Numbered from the stretch's first letter, positions 8,943-18,518 are shown. The stretch: DNA of 59,804 nucleotides from Actinomycetes bacterium (GCA_021787035.1 JAJYMM010000191.1:1-59804), one strand, 5' to 3'. Translations and numbers: made by a program. The notes: a model not told the origin generated them from the letters alone.

Positions 8943-10657
8943 CCGCGGTGGGCACGCCGGCAGCAACCCCCCCGCCGCGCCGGCGCCAGGCGGGGCCGCT
9001 CATCCCCGAAGGCCCGGTGAGAGCGTCGGCCCATATCTGCCAGGCGGCTGGCTGCCAGTCAATGGGCTCGGACCGGCTGCTCGAAGTCCTCTCCGACGAA
9101 GTCCTGGGCGCCGGCCTTCGCGACGTTGCCGTCGGGCGAGTGGGCTGCCTGGGGCTCTGCTCCGCGGGGCCATTGGTGGCCGTCCCCGAGCAGGGACGGG
9201 TTTTCGAGCGGGTGCGGCCCGACGACGGTGCGAGCCGGCAGGACTTGCTTTCGTCCCTGAGCGGCGAAGCAAAAGGCGGGAGGCCGCTCGCGGGTGACAG
9301 TTTCTTTTCACCTCAGGTCAAGGTGGTGCTCGAACGCTCCGGCACGGTCGACCCCGAGCGCGTCGATGATTACGTTGCTAGTGGCGGGTACACGGCCTTG
9401 GCCAAGGCGGTGAGCGAGATGGCCCCCGAAGAAGTGGTAGCTGAGGTGGTAAAGAGCGGCCTTAGAGGCCGGGGAGGAGCGGGTTACCCGACCGGCCTCA
9501 AGTGGAGGACGGTCGCAATTCAAGACAGCCACGCCGGTAAGTACGTAGTCTGCAACGCCGACGAGGGGGACCCGGGCGCCTTTATGGACCGGAGCGTCCT
9601 TGAGAGCTGCCCGCACCAAGTACTGGAAGGAATGGCTATAGCCGGCTACGCCGTCGGCGCGAGCCAGGGCTACGTGTACGTGCGTGCCGAGTACCCGCTA
9701 GCAGTCAAGCGCCTTTCGCATGCGATCAGGGAAGCCGGCCGGGAAGGCTTCCTCGGGAGAGAAGTAGCGGGAACCCGTTTCGGGTTCGAAGTCGAGGTGC
9801 GCATCGGTGCTGGCGCGTTCGTTTGCGGCGAAGAGACTGCCCTCATTGCCTCGGTCCAAGGGGGAAGGGGCACCCCGCGGCCTCGCCCGCCCTACCCGGC
9901 GGCCTCTGGCCTTTGGGGTTGCCCAACCCTCATAAACAACGTTGAAACTTTTGCCAATATCCCTGCGGTGGTGGCGAAGGGCGGCGAATGGCTGGCCTCG
10001 ATGGGCACGGAGCGGTCCAAGGGGACGAAGGTCTTCGCCTTGGCCGGCGCTGTGGCCAATACGGGATTGATTGAGGTCCCGATGGGCGTCACGCTGCGCG
10101 AGATCGTCTTCGGGATCGGTGGAGGCCTCGCGCCGGGACGGCGCTTCAAGGCGGTGCAGACTGGTGGTCCAGCCGGCGGCTGCATACCCGAGGATCTGCT
10201 CGATATGCCCGTGGACTACGAGAGCCTCACGCAAGCGGGCTCGATGATGGGCTCGGGCGGGATGATCGTGATGGACGACACGTCGTGCATGGTCGATGTT
10301 GCCAAGTTCTTCATGGATTTTTGCCGGGAGGAGTCCTGCGGGAAATGTGCACCTTGCCGCGTGGGGACCCAGGAAATGTGGCGGTTCCTTGACCGGATGA
10401 CCCGCGGTGCTGGGACCCGGCGTGACTTGGAGCAGCTGGAAAGTTTGGCCGACATGGTGCGCTCGACGAGCTTGTGCGGTCTCGGACAGGGCGCTCCCAA
10501 CTCCGTCTTTTCCACGCTCCGTTATTTCCGGGATGAGTACTTGGCGCATATTGACGACCGAGTCTGCCCGGCTGGGGTTTGCGCGATGAATGCCGGAGGA
10601 AGGAGCGAGGCCGTGCCCGCAGGGGTCGGGGTTGCAGGGGTCGGGTCGCCGAAATGA
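8939..10657 (+). CDS. hoxF: HoxF, FMN/NAD-binding diaphorase subunit
   Basis: A 572-residue NuoF-type subunit carrying FMN, the NAD(H) site and a 4Fe-4S cluster. An N-terminal thioredoxin-like 2Fe-2S segment has Cys in ICQAAGCQS and GCLGLCS. The FMN/NAD region shows [16 protein letters not shown] and [13 protein letters not shown]. The 4Fe-4S motif is [16 protein letters not shown] with a later Cys in [12 protein letters not shown]. The GTG start at 8939 overlaps the hoxE stop (GTGA). A long upstream in-frame extension to 8717 is read-through of the hoxE region and is rejected as coding. Confidence 0.93.
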   Translation: MTAVGTPAATPPPRRRQAGPLIPEGPVRASAHICQAAGCQSMGSDRLLEVLSDEVLGAGLRDVAVGRVGCLGLCSAGPLVAVPEQGRVFERVRPDDGASRQDLLSSLSGEAKGGRPLAGDSFFSPQVKVVLERSGTVDPERVDDYVASGGYTALAKAVSEMAPEEVVAEVVKSGLRGRGGAGYPTGLKWRTVAIQDSHAGKYVVCNADEGDPGAFMDRSVLESCPHQVLEGMAIAGYAVGASQGYVYVRAEYPLAVKRLSHAIREAGREGFLGREVAGTRFGFEVEVRIGAGAFVCGEETALIASVQGGRGTPRPRPPYPAASGLWGCPTLINNVETFANIPAVVAKGGEWLASMGTERSKGTKVFALAGAVANTGLIEVPMGVTLREIVFGIGGGLAPGRRFKAVQTGGPAGGCIPEDLLDMPVDYESLTQAGSMMGSGGMIVMDDTSCMVDVAKFFMDFCREESCGKCAPCRVGTQEMWRFLDRMTRGAGTRRDLEQLESLADMVRSTSLCGLGQGAPNSVFSTLRYFRDEYLAHIDDRVCPAGVCAMNAGGRSEAVPAGVGVAGVGSPK

Positions 10658-11364
10658 GCGAAGTAAGGACGCTTCAGATTGATGGCAAGGACGTCGCCGC
10701 CAGGTCGGACCAGACGATCCTTTCTGCCGCCCAGGACAACGAGATCGGCATCCCAACGCTGTGCCATCTGGAGGGCCTCTCCGACGTGGGCGCCTGCCGG
10801 CTCTGCGTAGTCGAGGTCGAGGGCACTCCCAAGCTCCTGCCGTCTTGCACTACGCGGGTGGAGGAGGGCATGAAGATCACCACCACGTCGGAGCGCTTGG
10901 TCGCGTACCGGCGCAAGATGATCGAGATGTTCTTCGTCGAGCGCAACCACATTTGCGCGGTTTGCGTTGCCAATAACCATTGCGAGCTCCAGGATCTGGC
11001 AACGCGCCTCGGGGTCGATCATTTCGACCTGCCGCTCATGCACCCGAAGCTGCCTGTCGACGCGACCCACGAGCGTTTCGCCATCGACCACAACCGCTGC
11101 ATCCTGTGCACGCGCTGCGTCCGGGTTTGCGACGAGGTCGAGCAAGCGCATACCTGGGACGTGGCCGGCCGAGGGGCAGAGTCGCTCATCGTGAGTGACC
11201 TCGGGACCCCGTGGGGGAGCTCGACCACGTGCACGAGTTGCGGCAAGTGCGTGCAGGTATGCCCGACGGGGGCTCTTTTCGAGAAGGGACGGTCCGTCGC
11301 CGAGCCGAAGGCGCGCCGCCCGTACCTGCCTTACCTCGTGAGAGTAGCGGAGCGTGAGCAATGA
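10654..11364 (+). CDS. hoxU: HoxU, ferredoxin-like diaphorase subunit
   Basis: A 236-residue NuoG N-terminal-like subunit that relays electrons between HoxF and HoxY. Motifs in order are a 2Fe-2S set with [10 protein letters not shown], a His-Cys3 4Fe-4S site ([12 protein letters not shown]), and two ferredoxin 4Fe-4S sites ([11 protein letters not shown] and [12 protein letters not shown]). ATG at 10654 overlaps the hoxF stop (ATGA). Length and domain order match HoxU of cyanobacterial and actinobacterial group 3d enzymes. Confidence 0.93.
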   Translation: MSEVRTLQIDGKDVAARSDQTILSAAQDNEIGIPTLCHLEGLSDVGACRLCVVEVEGTPKLLPSCTTRVEEGMKITTTSERLVAYRRKMIEMFFVERNHICAVCVANNHCELQDLATRLGVDHFDLPLMHPKLPVDATHERFAIDHNRCILCTRCVRVCDEVEQAHTWDVAGRGAESLIVSDLGTPWGSSTTCTSCGKCVQVCPTGALFEKGRSVAEPKARRPYLPYLVRVAEREQ

Positions 11365-11900
11365 GCAAGGCAAGGTTGGCGACGATGTGGCTGGACGGGT
11401 GCTCCGGCTGTCACATGTCGTTCCTCGACATGGACGAATTGCTCTTGGAGGTCCTGGGCAAGGCTGACATCGTCTACGGCGCCTTCGTGGACGCGAAAGA
11501 GTTCCCCGAAGGGGTGGACGTGACCCTCGTCGAGGGAGCGGTGGGTTCTTCCGAGGATCTCCGCAAGCTCAAGATGGCGAGGGAGCGGAGCCGGGTCCTC
11601 GTTGCGTTCGGCGACTGTGCGGTGACCGGCAACGTGCCGAGCCTGCGAAACCCGATCGGGCCTAAAGCCGTGTTGGAGAGCGTGTACTTGGAGAAGCCGG
11701 CGGTCAACCCGCAGATCCCCTCCCAGCTCGTGCCAGAACTGCTTGAAGAAGATCTGCCAATCCACGCGTGGGTCCCCGTGGATCTTTACCTGACTGGCTG
11801 CCCCCCCTCGGCGGCCCGCATATATGACTGCGTGAAGCGCCTGCTTGACGGCGAGCCTCCCGAAGCGGTTTCGGAAGCCGTCGCTTTCAAGTTTGGCTAG
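11361..11900 (+). CDS. hoxY: HoxY, group 3d NiFe-hydrogenase small subunit
   Basis: A 179-residue small subunit holding only the proximal cluster, as in other HoxY proteins. Visible ligand motifs are LDGCSGC (Cys14, Cys17), FGDCAVTG and TGCPPSA. It has no Tat signal and so is cytoplasmic. Its ATG overlaps the hoxU stop (ATGA) and it is followed by hoxH after 35 bp. Confidence 0.93.
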   Translation: MSKARLATMWLDGCSGCHMSFLDMDELLLEVLGKADIVYGAFVDAKEFPEGVDVTLVEGAVGSSEDLRKLKMARERSRVLVAFGDCAVTGNVPSLRNPIGPKAVLESVYLEKPAVNPQIPSQLVPELLEEDLPIHAWVPVDLYLTGCPPSAARIYDCVKRLLDGEPPEAVSEAVAFKFG

Positions 11901-11935
11901 CGCTTGGGATCCGGTCCAGCCACTTTGGAGGAGAT

Positions 11936-13366
11936 GTGAGCGAGATAATCATTGAGCCGGTGACCCGCATCGAAGGTCACGCCAAGATAGCGGTGTCAGT
12001 AGGCCCTGACGGGGCCGTCACCGATGCCCGCTTCAGCGTGACCCAAGTGCGGGGCTTCGAGCGGATCACCGTGGGCCGGCCCATGCACGAGATGCCCTCG
12101 TTCATGGCTCGGATTTGCGGGATCTGCCCGACGAGCCACCTCCTCGCATCGGCCAAGGCGTGCGATGAGATCCTTGGGGTGACCGTCCCGCGGGCTGCAA
12201 GGCACCTTCGGCGGGTCATGAACTTGGCCCAGATCGTGCAATCGCACGCCCTCAACTTCTTCCACCTATCTTCACCTGACCTTCTCCTCGGCTTCGACTC
12301 AGACCCCGCTACGCGCAACATTGCGGGCGTCGCCGCCCGCGCCCCAGAGCTCGCGCGTGACGGTATTGCTCTCAGGAAGTTCGGCCAGCAGATCATCGAG
12401 ACCCTCGGTGGCAAGCGGGTCCACCCGGCATGGGTGGTCCCGGGCGGCGTCAGCACCCCGCTCAGCACCGAACAGCGTGACAACATCTTGGGGGCCATCC
12501 CCGATGCACATGCCAGGGCCGTCCGCACGCTCGAGTGGTACAAAGAAAACCTCGCCTCCTGGGCCGAAGAGGCGGCGCACTTCGGGAGCTTCCCAAGCCT
12601 CTATATGGGCTTGGTGCACCACCGCACGGGCAATGCCGCCTATTCCGATGGCCACCTGCGGATGGTGGACGCAGAAGGGCACCGGTTGCTGGACGACGTG
12701 GACCCCCGTCCGTACTGGGATTACTTGGGCGAGGCGGTCGAGCCGTACTCCTACCTGAAGTCCCCTTTCTACAAGCCCCTCGGCTACCCTGCTGGCCTTT
12801 ACCGGGTAGGCCCGCTGGCCCGGCTAAACGTCGTCGACAAGCTCGGGAGCCCGGTCGCTGACGCCGAGCTGGCCGAGTTCCGCCTCCGCCTCGGGCGCTT
12901 TCCTCACGGGTCGTTCCATTACCACTGGGCACGGCTCATAGAGATCCTCCACTGCATCGACACGATCGGTCAGATCCTGTCCGGACCAGACATCCTCGAC
13001 CAGGACGTGCGGGCACATGCGGCGGTCAACAACCTGGAGGGTGTTGGCGTCTCGGAGGCGCCGAGAGGCACGCTCTTCCACCATTACCGGGTGGACAAGG
13101 ACGGCATAATCCAGTGGGTAAACCTGGTGATCGCGACGGGCCACAACAACTTGGCAATGAACCGTTCGGTCCTTCAGGTCGCCCAGCGCTACATCAAGGG
13201 CGACGAGGTGCGCGAGGGGGCGCTCAACAGGGTTGAAGCGGTGATCCGTGCCTATGACCCTTGCCTTTCCTGCTCTACACACGCCCTCGGCCAGATGCCG
13301 CTCGTGCTCGAGATATTCGCGCCCGACGGTGAGCTCGTGCGCCGCGTCACCCGGTCACCGGCCTAA
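11936..13366 (+). CDS. hoxH: HoxH, group 3d NiFe-hydrogenase large subunit
   Basis: A 476-residue catalytic subunit of the bidirectional NAD-linked hydrogenase. The Ni-binding cysteines are present in RICGIC (Cys61, Cys64) and DPCLSC (Cys443, Cys446), followed by TH. A 27-residue tail after His449 must be removed by an endopeptidase. No dedicated HoxW is visible here. The GTG start at 11936 follows a GGAGGA ribosome-binding site. The combination of a 3b and a 3d enzyme side by side is notable. Confidence 0.94.
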   Translation: MSEIIIEPVTRIEGHAKIAVSVGPDGAVTDARFSVTQVRGFERITVGRPMHEMPSFMARICGICPTSHLLASAKACDEILGVTVPRAARHLRRVMNLAQIVQSHALNFFHLSSPDLLLGFDSDPATRNIAGVAARAPELARDGIALRKFGQQIIETLGGKRVHPAWVVPGGVSTPLSTEQRDNILGAIPDAHARAVRTLEWYKENLASWAEEAAHFGSFPSLYMGLVHHRTGNAAYSDGHLRMVDAEGHRLLDDVDPRPYWDYLGEAVEPYSYLKSPFYKPLGYPAGLYRVGPLARLNVVDKLGSPVADAELAEFRLRLGRFPHGSFHYHWARLIEILHCIDTIGQILSGPDILDQDVRAHAAVNNLEGVGVSEAPRGTLFHHYRVDKDGIIQWVNLVIATGHNNLAMNRSVLQVAQRYIKGDEVREGALNRVEAVIRAYDPCLSCSTHALGQMPLVLEIFAPDGELVRRVTRSPA

Positions 13367-13381
13367 GGAGAGGGCCCAGCC

Positions 13382-13732
13382 TTGCACGAGCTTTCGCTTG
13401 CAGAAGAGCTGGTCGCTCGCTGTGCCGAGCGCGCCGGCGGCCGGCAGGTCGTTGAGGTGCGTGCGCGGGCGAGTACCGGCGTAGACTCCGTCGAACTATC
13501 CGCGGCGTTCCCCGTGGCGGCTGCCGGGGCCGCCGGCGGCGTCCTTGAGGGAGCGAGCCTCGATCTCGAGGTCGTCCCGGCCCGGCTCACCTGCGCCTGC
13601 GGGTGGACGGGCGAATTGCCTGCCGACAACGTGGCCGGTCACATCGGGATCTGCCCCGACTGCGGCCGGGCCGGCGAAGCGAGCGGAGGGCTCGACCTAC
13701 TCGGTCTGCGCTTCGCCGGCGAAGCCAAGTAA
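13382..13732 (+). CDS. hypA: HypA, hydrogenase nickel-incorporation protein
   Basis: Nickel chaperone of 116 residues. TTG at 13382 gives the essential start Met-His-Glu, whose His2 binds nickel. The zinc site is CAC...CPDC (CACGWTG and GICPDCGRAG). A strong AAGGAGAG ribosome-binding site lies between the hoxH stop and this start, 15 bp apart, so it is the last gene of the hox operon. HypB-F are not in this window and must be encoded elsewhere. Confidence 0.9.
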   Translation: MHELSLAEELVARCAERAGGRQVVEVRARASTGVDSVELSAAFPVAAAGAAGGVLEGASLDLEVVPARLTCACGWTGELPADNVAGHIGICPDCGRAGEASGGLDLLGLRFAGEAK

Positions 13733-13769
13733 GCCCCGAGGGGGCCGAGCCCGGGCCGTCTGATCCACC

Positions 13770-15122
13770 TCAGGCAGCGGCGGTGGCCCCGGTGTGAGCT
13801 GTGGCCGTCCCCTCCCCGGTGTGCCCCTCGGTGCCGGCAACCTCGTAGGCGGGCTCAGCCCGCTCGCCGGCAGCGCCGGCCCCTGGGCTGCCGAGCTCGG
13901 CGGCTACGCGGTCTCCCGCGCGACCGTGCCCGAGCCGTTCTACGATCTCGACGTGGGCGCCCGACAGCGCCGCACGCTCAATGACGAGGTCGACGAGGTC
14001 CTCGATGACCCCGGGTGCCGTCGCGTCGAGCGCTGGGAGCATCCGCCGTCCTCCTTCGGCGAGGCGCCCTGGCTGCCAGTAGTCCTTTTCAACCCAGAGC
14101 CACTGCACCTGGCCGTCGCGCACCGCGTCCCAGACCGGCTGGAGGCCCCAGACAACGTGCCCGTTGCGGTCGGCTTCGGCGAGCGCCTCCAGGTACTCGG
14201 CCTTGTGGCGTTCCCGGTAGGAGGCAACGATCGGGGCGGCATGCTGCGCCACGTCGGCACTGGAGAGCAAAGAGCCGTAGTCGGCGACTTCACCGACGAT
14301 GGAGGGCGCGTGCGGTGACCGCCTCCGGTACCTAGCGATCAGCCCTTTGCGGCCCAAAACGACAAGAGGCAGGCGCCCGACGATGGCGACCCTTTCGCCG
14401 ATCGCCGTGTCGGCGCTATCAAAGGCGGCCAGGCGACGCTGGCGCAGTGTCCAGCAGTTCTTGTACAACCCTGCGTCCTCGCCGCGAGCACGCAGCAACG
14501 AGGGATTTGGGACCTGCCAGTCGCGGACTTCCGAGAGGCGATCTGCGCGACCTTCGAGGAGCCTGAAACCGGGCCCTCGTAGCACTAGGGCCCTGTAGGG
14601 CGGGAACCTTTCGAGCGACTCGAGTAGGTCGCGGGTCGCGAAGGTGGGGTTCACCACCACCCGCTCACGCGGAGAGAAGGGTAGCGGCACTACTGCCGTT
14701 TGTGCGGAGCTTACAAAGATGGCCAGTCCATGGTCGGTCGGCCCCACTTCGGCAGCGCGCACCGCCTCGCCGAGGCGGGCCTTCATGTGACCAAGTGCGT
14801 CTCCTCTTAGCTCGTGGCCGAGACGCTCGTCGCTCTCATGGCTTAGCCGCTCGCTTGCTTGGCTGGCGAGGCGGTGGAGGTTGGCAGCGTCGTGGTGGGT
14901 CATAACCGCGGCGGGCGCAGTCCAAAGGAACAGCGACACGGAAGGCTTGTCTGCTGCCAGCTGCAGCTGGCGGAGCGAGGACCAGCTGAGCACGGCTTCC
15001 CTTTCCAGCTGGCCGGCGAGACCCGCGGTGCGCTTCATGCAGTGGGCCTCTCGTATATGCCAGTCCAGCTCCGAGTGAAAAGCGAAGTCCAACCCACAAA
15101 CGGGGCAATGCCAAGTAGCCAT
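13770..15122 (-). CDS. baeRF/Balon-like eRF1-family protein with N-terminal C2H2 zinc finger
   Basis: A 450-residue protein. Residues 4-27 form a classic C2H2 zinc finger (Cys6-x2-Cys9-x12-His22-x4-His27). The rest resembles bacterial archaeo-eukaryotic release factor homologues: a middle eRF1/Pelota-like region (ALVLRGPGFRLLEGRADRL) and a domain-3-like C-terminal region (KDYWQPGR). The last ~50 residues are Gly/Ala/Glu-rich. Related proteins include Balon, a ribosome hibernation factor, and mycobacterial Rv2629, which belongs to the DosR regulon. A role in ribosome protection or dissociation during dormancy is therefore plausible but inferred. ATG at 15122 is used. It is divergent from the ferredoxin gene across a 336-bp region holding DosR-like boxes. 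Confidence 0.68.
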   Translation of the reverse strand: MATWHCPVCGLDFAFHSELDWHIREAHCMKRTAGLAGQLEREAVLSWSSLRQLQLAADKPSVSLFLWTAPAAVMTHHDAANLHRLASQASERLSHESDERLGHELRGDALGHMKARLGEAVRAAEVGPTDHGLAIFVSSAQTAVVPLPFSPRERVVVNPTFATRDLLESLERFPPYRALVLRGPGFRLLEGRADRLSEVRDWQVPNPSLLRARGEDAGLYKNCWTLRQRRLAAFDSADTAIGERVAIVGRLPLVVLGRKGLIARYRRRSPHAPSIVGEVADYGSLLSSADVAQHAAPIVASYRERHKAEYLEALAEADRNGHVVWGLQPVWDAVRDGQVQWLWVEKDYWQPGRLAEGGRRMLPALDATAPGVIEDLVDLVIERAALSGAHVEIVERLGHGRAGDRVAAELGSPGAGAAGERAEPAYEVAGTEGHTGEGTATAHTGATAAA

Positions 15123-15136
15123 GGTCGGCTCCTTCC

Positions 15137-15164
15137 AACGGGCCCATCTCGCAATGGCCCGTTA
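15137..15164. promoter_or_regulatory. Inverted repeat just upstream of the baeRF-like gene
   Basis: AACGGGCC and GGCCCGTT form a perfect 8-bp inverted repeat with an 11-bp spacer, 15 bp before the ATG of the minus-strand gene. It could be an operator or a 5'-UTR hairpin. Apart from this and the DosR-like pair at 15322-15356, I see nothing in the 15123-15458 gap. Confidence 0.4.
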
Positions 15165-15321
15165 CTTCATGTACCCAATCCCACTACGGGCCATGTACTC
15201 GAATTGCACTGCACGCACGTGCCGTCGCCGTGGAGGGCGCGTGCAGACCAGGTGGAGGCCTGCGTTCGAGCAATGGACTGAGGGCGCTTTTTGCCGATCT
15301 TGGCCCTGGTGGGGGTTGCCT

Positions 15322-15356
15322 AAGACTTTCGGCACCGAGCGGGGGACCAATTGCCC
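15322..15356. promoter_or_regulatory. Tandem DosR-like boxes upstream of ferredoxin gene
   Basis: A degenerate box AAGACTTTCGGCAC at 15322 is followed exactly 21 bp later by GGGACCAATTGCCC at 15343. The two-helical-turn spacing matches tandem DosR sites. The ferredoxin start is 103 bp further on, and the divergent baeRF-like gene is about 200 bp to the left. Confidence 0.6.
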
Positions 15357-15458
15357 TAAGGGCGCCGCCGCTCCTGCCGCTAGAAGGTAATAGAGGGCGT
15401 CCGCGAAATCCCGTGAAGGAGGCCCCCGGATTGGCAAGCCAGACAGGAGGTAAAGACG

Positions 15459-15686
15459 GTGAAAGTGTGGATTGAACAGGAGTACTGCACTGGTGACGGC
15501 CTCTGCGCCGACCTTTGCCCGGAGGTGTTCGAGATGGACGACGATGGTCTTGCTCACGTACGTGAGGAGGCCCATCCTGCCGTCGAAGGCGAGCAGGGCA
15601 TGTTCGAAGTGTCTTCTGATTTCGAATCATCCGTGCTCGACGCCCAGGCGCAGTGCGCCGGTGAGTGCATTTACGTAAAGCTCTGA
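15459..15686 (+). CDS. Short single-cluster ferredoxin
   Basis: A 75-residue acidic ferredoxin with Cys10, Cys16 and Cys20 in CTGDGLCADLCPE and Cys66/Cys70 in CAGECIYV. This is the arrangement of actinobacterial 3Fe-4S/4Fe-4S ferredoxins. The GTG start follows an AGGAGG ribosome-binding site. The gene is monocistronic with DosR-like boxes upstream, recalling fdxA in mycobacterial dormancy regulons. It may serve the PFOR or hydrogenases encoded in the window. Confidence 0.9.
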   Translation: MKVWIEQEYCTGDGLCADLCPEVFEMDDDGLAHVREEAHPAVEGEQGMFEVSSDFESSVLDAQAQCAGECIYVKL

Positions 15687-15727
15687 CCGCGCTGCGGTCC
15701 TAGGATCGATATTGGGGGTGTTGGTTC

Positions 15728-16258
15728 ATGGTGCCGCCTCTGTGGAGCCCTATGTGGCCGAAGTTGCTGATGATGAGGGACAGGCGGCTCTTGGAGCGGG
15801 CGGTGCTCCTCCAGGGCGTGCGCGGGGTTGACAGCCGCAAGTGGCGTCGGCGGCTTCGTCGTGCTGGTGCGGCGCTTACATCAGACGCCGAGGCGTTCCT
15901 TTCGGGGCGGCTCGCCGAGCGCCTCGCCGGGGGTGCTGCCGCCTCCGTGCCGGCGTGGGCTTGGACCAACCTGCTGGCCCACGGCACACGAGCCGACCTG
16001 CGTGCAGCTGCTAGCCGCGTGCCGGCGGGGCCCGTCCACGGCGAGGAGCGGTGGCGCCAGGCGCGCGCTTACTTGGCGGCAGAGGTGTTGGACCAGGCCG
16101 GCGCTTACGGCTCGCTCGCACGCCTGCAGCGCGATGTGCTCGTTCCGCTCGAGCTCGAGCTGGCCACGCGTGCAGAAGTTGTCGCTTGGTGGCCGGCGCA
16201 GTGGGTGGCGGCCGTCGAGCGGGCATTGCACCAGCCCCATCAGGCGGGCCTTCAGTAG
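15728..16258 (+). CDS. Hypothetical protein with a domain shared with the gene at 44272
   Basis: A 176-residue soluble protein not matching any family I know. Its middle and end align by eye with the N-terminal 160 residues of the membrane-anchored protein at 44272-45615. Shared landmarks in order are EAFLSG, AWAW-N---AH, LR--ASR, RWR-A and LVPLELELA-R. It is Arg/Ala/Trp-rich with no signal peptide or membrane segment. It follows the ferredoxin by 41 bp and may be co-transcribed. The start ATG at 15728 is preceded by a GGGGGTG stretch. Function unknown. Confidence 0.7.
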   Translation: MVPPLWSPMWPKLLMMRDRRLLERAVLLQGVRGVDSRKWRRRLRRAGAALTSDAEAFLSGRLAERLAGGAAASVPAWAWTNLLAHGTRADLRAAASRVPAGPVHGEERWRQARAYLAAEVLDQAGAYGSLARLQRDVLVPLELELATRAEVVAWWPAQWVAAVERALHQPHQAGLQ

Positions 16259-16269
16259 TAGCTAGACGT

Positions 16270-16776
16270 TCAAGCCGGCTCAGCGGGCTGTGGCGCGAGC
16301 GACTCCGCGAGCTGGACAAGGAATGAGCGTACGGTCGACTCAGCGACCCTGTGCAGTAGCGCTCTATCGAGGCGCCGGCCGAGCTCGCCGAGGGGTGCGA
16401 CGTAGGAGGCGGACAGGATGACCCTGATCCGCGAGGGCCCGATCGGCGCGAATTCGAGGTCCCCGTCCAGTACGGGGAAAAGTGCTGGTAACTGCGCTGC
16501 CACCCATCTTATCGAGACTGCGATACCCGCTCCCCGTTCGCGACATCCTCCGAGGCTGACGCGCACCTCTTTGGAAAGGGCGCCCCAGACCCACGATGGC
16601 CCCATTCGTACCAAGAGTTCGTCCGCGTCGCGCCCGGCGCTTTCGGCAAAAGGTTCGAGACGTCTCCCGTCGCCCTGGCACCACTCCTGTGCGACCTCGA
16701 TCGGGCATGCAACGTCCACGAAGTCGTGGACGAACAACGCGCCCTCGTTTTCGCTGGTCTGGTTGGCCGCTTCCAT
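16270..16776 (-). CDS. SRPBCC-like (START/polyketide-cyclase fold) protein
   Basis: A 168-residue protein with the pattern of the SRPBCC superfamily. An early segment is VHDFVDVACPIEVAQEW, strands follow in the middle (IRVILSASYVAPLG), and a long C-terminal amphipathic helix ends RSFLVQLAESLA. These small hydrophobic-pocket proteins bind lipids or other ligands, and the ligand here is unknown. ATG at 16776 is chosen. A DosR-like box is centred 46 bp upstream. Confidence 0.6.
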   Translation of the reverse strand: MEAANQTSENEGALFVHDFVDVACPIEVAQEWCQGDGRRLEPFAESAGRDADELLVRMGPSWVWGALSKEVRVSLGGCRERGAGIAVSIRWVAAQLPALFPVLDGDLEFAPIGPSRIRVILSASYVAPLGELGRRLDRALLHRVAESTVRSFLVQLAESLAPQPAEPA

Positions 16777-16815
16777 CGCGAGGGCAGGGTACGCCCTACT
16801 CGTGCAGCCCGTGTA

Positions 16816-16829
16816 GGGCCGAAGGGCCC
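16816..16829. promoter_or_regulatory. DosR-like box upstream of the SRPBCC gene
   Basis: GGGCCGAAGGGCCC matches the palindromic core (reverse complement GGGCCCTTCGGCCC). It is centred 46 bp upstream of the minus-strand start at 16776. Confidence 0.5.
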
Positions 16830-16886
16830 CTCCGGGGAGTCCCTCTGGACGGGGACGGGAAGAGCACCCAGCGCCTCCTGCCGCTT

Positions 16887-16922
16887 GGGACCTTTGGCCC
16901 TAGTGGCATGGACTTTCGTCCG
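16887..16922. promoter_or_regulatory. Tandem DosR-like boxes upstream of 17085 gene
   Basis: GGGACCTTTGGCCC (16887-16900) in the extended context CTTGGGACCTTTGGCCCTAG is one of the best copies of the motif in the window. A second copy, TGGACTTTCGTCCG, begins 22 bp later at 16909. They lie about 165 bp before the plus-strand gene at 17085 and may also serve the divergent gene at 16776. Confidence 0.65.
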
Positions 16923-17084
16923 CACAGGCCATTGGTATGGTGCAATTAAGCGCTCTGGCGAAGGCCAGACGGCAGGTTCGACTGGGTCGTGTGGTACTGG
17001 TATGGATTGTCCTGGTCGGCGTCGGTAGTGTGCCTCGTCCGCGGGTGGGGCCCCGCCAGAGTGCTCTACAGAGGTGAGCCGGCT

Positions 17085-17441
17085 ATGAAGCTAGCGGCAC
17101 CTATAAGGTGCAGGCATTGCGGCAGGGTGGTTGGGTCGCCGGATGACCCAGAGTTCTATACGTGCCGTTTCACCGTGACGGATCCGCACATGGACAGGTG
17201 GTCTTGCGGCTCTTGCCTCACGCCTGGTGAAAGGCGTGAGCTCATAGTGGGGCTGGGTGCCTCGTCGCACAATGTCTTGGACCTGACAGAAGTTGTGGAT
17301 CTAGCCGCGACACCCGATGACATTGCCGCGGCGGCTCGAGAGGCAGGTCTTGTCGTCCAAGAGGTCCTTTTGCTCCACCAGTTCGTGAACATATCGTGGC
17401 GCGCTCAGCGCATAGCTGTGGACCGATGCAGGTGCAATTGA
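17085..17441 (+). CDS. Small cysteine-rich (zinc-ribbon-like) hypothetical protein
   Basis: A 118-residue protein with CRHCG near the N-terminus, a Cys at about residue 27 and CGSC at about 41-44, suggesting a zinc ribbon. The C-terminal half is helical and ends in CRCN. ATG at 17085 has a GAGGTGAG ribosome-binding site. I do not recognise a family. Tandem DosR-like boxes lie upstream. Confidence 0.7.
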   Translation: MKLAAPIRCRHCGRVVGSPDDPEFYTCRFTVTDPHMDRWSCGSCLTPGERRELIVGLGASSHNVLDLTEVVDLAATPDDIAAAAREAGLVVQEVLLLHQFVNISWRAQRIAVDRCRCN

Positions 17442-17649
17442 GCCATTGGCCAGTGGGACTGCCTGCGGTGAGGATGGGGATGGGCTGGGTACGCGCGTTC
17501 CCATGGTTGACGGGGCGACCGGGGAGGTTGGCAGATCTCGGGGCCGGACCAAGCGCACGATCTCTCAGCGGTCAGGCGTGGCGGACCCTTGGTAGAGAGG
17601 GCGTGTCTACGCACGAGCGGCCTGCAACGCGTGTCTCCTGTGGGGGATC

Positions 17650-17663
17650 GGGACCTTTTACTC
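17650..17663. promoter_or_regulatory. Weak DosR-like half-site upstream of the YwiC-like gene
   Basis: GGGACCTTTTACTC has a perfect left half and a degraded right half, centred 43 bp before the GTG at 17700. The rest of the 17442-17699 gap shows no convincing gene. Confidence 0.35.
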
Positions 17664-17699
17664 TAGGGAGCCCTAGATATATGAGTTAGATTCGCCAAC

Positions 17700-18518
17700 G
17701 TGAGCTCGATCGCATCGGCGGGAGAGGCGGGAGCTGCAGCACCGCGCTCGATGATAAGGGCAGTAGCCTTGCCGACCGAGCACGGTGGCTGGGGTTTGAC
17801 GGCCGAGCCGGTGCTCCTCGGTTTATTGGTCTCCCCGAGCGCGGCAGGCATCCTCCTTGGCGCGGTTGCGCTCGTCGGGTTCCTCGCCCGGACGCCGCTC
17901 AAGCTCGCCCTGGTCGACCACCGGCGGCATCGACGTTTGGCGCGAACGGCGGTAGCGCAAGGAGTCGCCGTAGCCGAGTTGGCCGTGTTCGGTGCTCTCT
18001 TGGCCGGAGTGGCTCTGCGCGCCGGCGGGTCGTGGTGGCTCCCACTCGCGGCGGCGATACCTTGCGTGGCGGTGGAGATGTGGTTCGATATCCGCAGCCG
18101 GAGCCGGCGGCTCACACCCGAGATCTGCGGAGCTGTGGGGATAGCCTCGACCGCAGCCGCCATCGCCCGCGCTGGCGGTGCCGGATGGGCCGTCGCGATC
18201 GGCTTGTGGGTGGTATTGGCGGCGCGCTCAATAGGCACCATCCCGGTTGTTCGTGCCCAGGTGCGGCGGGCCAGAGGGCACGCCGTGGGGACCGGCCGGC
18301 TTTGGGTGCCACAAGCTATCGCCGTGGCCATGGGCATCTCTGCGTGGTCGGCGGGTGCCCTGCCTCTCGCGTCGGTTGCGTTTCTCATTGCCTTGTCAGG
18401 GTGGTCACTCTGGTCGCTCCGGCTTCCTCCGTTCCCTGTCAAAGTCCTAGGCGTGAGCCAGATGGCCATCGGGGTGGCATTGGTCCTCGTGACCGCCACC
18501 GCCCTCAGACTGGTCTGA
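17700..18518 (+). CDS. YwiC-like integral membrane protein
   Basis: A 272-residue polytopic protein with about seven to eight hydrophobic helices. The N-terminal motif PTEHGGWGLTAEPVLLGLL is the family signature, and RTPLKL and RR--RLARTA follow. YwiC of Bacillus lies beside nitrate-respiration and fnr genes, but its biochemical role is unknown. GTG at 17700 is the chosen start. The gene stands alone between a possible DosR-like half-site and a 490-bp non-coding region. Confidence 0.78.
   Translation: MSSIASAGEAGAAAPRSMIRAVALPTEHGGWGLTAEPVLLGLLVSPSAAGILLGAVALVGFLARTPLKLALVDHRRHRRLARTAVAQGVAVAELAVFGALLAGVALRAGGSWWLPLAAAIPCVAVEMWFDIRSRSRRLTPEICGAVGIASTAAAIARAGGAGWAVAIGLWVVLAARSIGTIPVVRAQVRRARGHAVGTGRLWVPQAIAVAMGISAWSAGALPLASVAFLIALSGWSLWSLRLPPFPVKVLGVSQMAIGVALVLVTATALRLV

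Noticed and set aside
17396-17689. 97-residue ORF between the zinc-ribbon gene and YwiC-like gene
   Set aside because: It overlaps the end of a better gene, has no ribosome-binding site and covers the weak box and promoter area.
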